This document shows positions 4,519 through 5,827 of a stretch of 5,827 bases of DNA, in pieces; positions within the stretch are counted from its first letter, which is position 1, and the number at the start of each line of letters is the position of its first letter. Location: NCBI GenBank assembly GCA_002366755.1, contig DFBV01000122.1, positions 1 through 5,827 on the forward strand, read 5' to 3'. The stretch is from Anaerolineales bacterium UBA3071. Its GTDB lineage: Bacteria; Chloroflexota; Anaerolineae; UBA3071. The notes below the pieces were generated by a model. The model saw only the letters and a list, made by a program, of their open reading frames with translations. It searched no databases and was not told the DNA's origin. The position numbers were made by a program, and so were the translations under genes.

Positions 4519-5827
4519 CTACTTCTCCTCGCCTCGCCAGCGCCGCAGCCGTTCGGCGATCTGCCGCTCATAGCCCAGCACACCCGGCTCGTAATAGCGG
4601 TGGCCCTGCAAGCGATCAGGCAGGTACTGCTGCCGGACGTGGTGGCCCGGGTAGTCGTGCGGATACCTGTAGCCCTGGCCATGACCCAGCGCTTTCCCAT
4701 CGCGGCTGGCATCCTTCAGGTGGTTGGGCACATCCACGATACCGTCCCGCTCCACGTCCGCCAGCGCCTTCCAATAGGCGCCCGCTGAGTTGCTCTTGGG
4801 GGCCGTGGCCAGGTAGAGCGTTACCTCGGCCAGCGCATACTGCGCTTCGGGCAATCCCACCCACTCCAGCGCCCGCGCTGCCGCCGTGGCCACCACCAGC
4901 GCCTGCGGGTCCGCCAGTCCCACGTCCTCGGAGGCAAAGATGATCAAACGACGCACGATGAAGCGGGGGTCCTCGCCGGCGTAGACCATCTTGGCCAGCC
5001 AATACAGCGCCGCATCGGGGTCCGAGCCCCGCAGACTCTTGATGAAGGCGGAGATGGTGTCGTAATGGGCGTCGCCGTCCTTGTCGTAGAGCAGCGCCCG
5101 CCGCTGAATGGAATCCTGGGCCGTGACCAAATCAATATGAATGACACCCTCAGCATCGGGCGATGTGGATTCGACCGCCAGTTCCAGCGCGTTGAGCGCG
5201 TTGCGGGCATCGCCGCCAGCAACGTGCGCCAGATGGGCCAGGGCATCCCGGCCCACCTGCACCTGTCGCTTGCCGTAACCCCGCTCGTCATCCGTCAGGG
5301 CACTCAGCAAGAGCGTCTGCAGTTGCTCCTCCGTCAGCGGGTGAAGCTGGAAGATACGAGAGCGGGAGACTAGCGGGCCGATGACCTCAAAGTAGGGGTT
5401 CTCCGTCGTGGCGCCGATGAGGGTGATCGTGCCGTCCTCCACGTGCGGCAGCAGCGCGTCCTGCTGTGCCTTGTTGAAGCGGTGAATCTCGTCGACGAGG
5501 ACGATGGTGCGCTGGCCATGCAGCAATCGCCGCTCCCCAGCTTCCTTGATCGCCCGCCGGATGTCGGCTACTCCAGCAAGCACGGCGCTGATAACCTCGA
5601 AATGGGACCGCGTGCGGTTGGCGATGATCATAGCCAGCGTGGTCTTGCCGGTGCCGGGCGGGCCCCACAGGATGATGGAAGAAAAGAGGCGATCTGCCTC
5701 AATAGCGCGGCGCAGCAGCCGCCCGGGGCCGACGATGTGCTCCTGGCCGACCATCTCCTGCAAGGTGCGCGGGCGCAAACGCGCCGCCAGGGGCGCTTCA
5801 CGCGCTATCTGGTCCTTGCGGGCATGG
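4519..5827 (-). CDS. rarA: Replication-associated recombination protein RarA (MgsA), AAA+ ATPase, 5' end beyond window
   Basis: RarA is a AAA+ ATPase of the clamp-loader/WRNIP1 group that acts at stalled replication forks. The visible 435 residues begin inside the protein: HARKDQIAREAPLAARLRPR followed by TLQEMVGQEHIVGPG. The family's opening normally lies a few residues further upstream, so the true start is probably just past the right edge and not the in-frame TTG at 5778. Walker A is GPPGTGKTT (about 55-63), Walker B is LVDEIHRFNKAQQD (about 110-123), sensor 1 is GATTENPYFEV (about 138-148), and GGDARNALNALE is the sensor 2 region. The C-terminal part has GEDPRFIVRRLIIFASEDVG, NSAGAYWKAL and YLPDRLQGHRYYEPG, matching the tetramerisation/MgsA C-terminal domains. 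The C-terminus is complete and ends 3 nt before recF. Confidence 0.96.
   Translation of the reverse strand, partial: HARKDQIAREAPLAARLRPRTLQEMVGQEHIVGPGRLLRRAIEADRLFSSIILWGPPGTGKTTLAMIIANRTRSHFEVISAVLAGVADIRRAIKEAGERRLLHGQRTIVLVDEIHRFNKAQQDALLPHVEDGTITLIGATTENPYFEVIGPLVSRSRIFQLHPLTEEQLQTLLLSALTDDERGYGKRQVQVGRDALAHLAHVAGGDARNALNALELAVESTSPDAEGVIHIDLVTAQDSIQRRALLYDKDGDAHYDTISAFIKSLRGSDPDAALYWLAKMVYAGEDPRFIVRRLIIFASEDVGLADPQALVVATAAARALEWVGLPEAQYALAEVTLYLATAPKSNSAGAYWKALADVERDGIVDVPNHLKDASRDGKALGHGQGYRYPHDYPGHHVRQQYLPDRLQGHRYYEPGVLGYERQIAERLRRWRGEEK
4525..4530 (-). promoter_or_regulatory. Ribosome binding site of recF within the rarA 3' end
   Basis: GAGGAG on the minus strand lies 9 nt before the GTG start of recF and overlaps the last codons of rarA. 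It fixes the non-ATG start and points to translational coupling. Confidence 0.65.

Noticed and set aside
3340..4788. A 482-codon open frame on the plus strand
   Set aside because: It runs antisense to recF and the rarA end, has low-complexity Gln/Arg/Leu-rich content and no family motifs. It is a GC-bias shadow of genes with intact conserved motifs.

Overview
This window looks like a GC-rich bacterial chromosome segment. The style of its housekeeping genes, its VapC-type gene pair and its YVTN-repeat fragment resemble Chloroflexota. That assignment is an impression from protein style, not a database result. The window has two halves of different character.

Right half (about 2391-5827) holds intact housekeeping genes. 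rsmG (+), a 16S rRNA G527 methyltransferase, has a clear promoter. It converges on a leftward pair, rarA-recF, both encoding replication-fork and gap-repair ATPases. The two are separated by only 3 nt, so they are probably one operon. rarA runs off the right edge. The gap between rsmG and recF is filled by an unusual 8-bp-periodic array: GGTC boxes first, then complementary GACC boxes. It could fold as a long imperfect hairpin between the converging genes.

Left half (about 1-2390) is accessory and decaying. A complete tRNA-Arg(TCG) on the minus strand has a good promoter. The last 48 nt of this tRNA plus 4 flanking bases are repeated exactly 848 bp downstream. Between the two copies lies a two-gene VapBC-like toxin-antitoxin module. 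The toxin carries an in-frame TAG just before the last part of its PIN domain. The duplicated tRNA 3' end is the classic scar of site-specific integration, here around a cassette too small to hold an integrase.

Beyond the second copy lies a secreted formylglycine-generating-enzyme-like (FGE-sulfatase) gene. It is broken by an in-frame TGA and then runs, still in frame, into an Mrr-type restriction endonuclease whose catalytic lysine position reads arginine. A relic of a YVTN beta-propeller gene lies under the rsmG promoter.

The most interesting features are the 848-bp tRNA-bounded toxin-antitoxin cassette, which seems to rely on the tRNA promoter; the FGE-Mrr in-frame chimera; and the mirrored 8-bp-periodic intergenic array.
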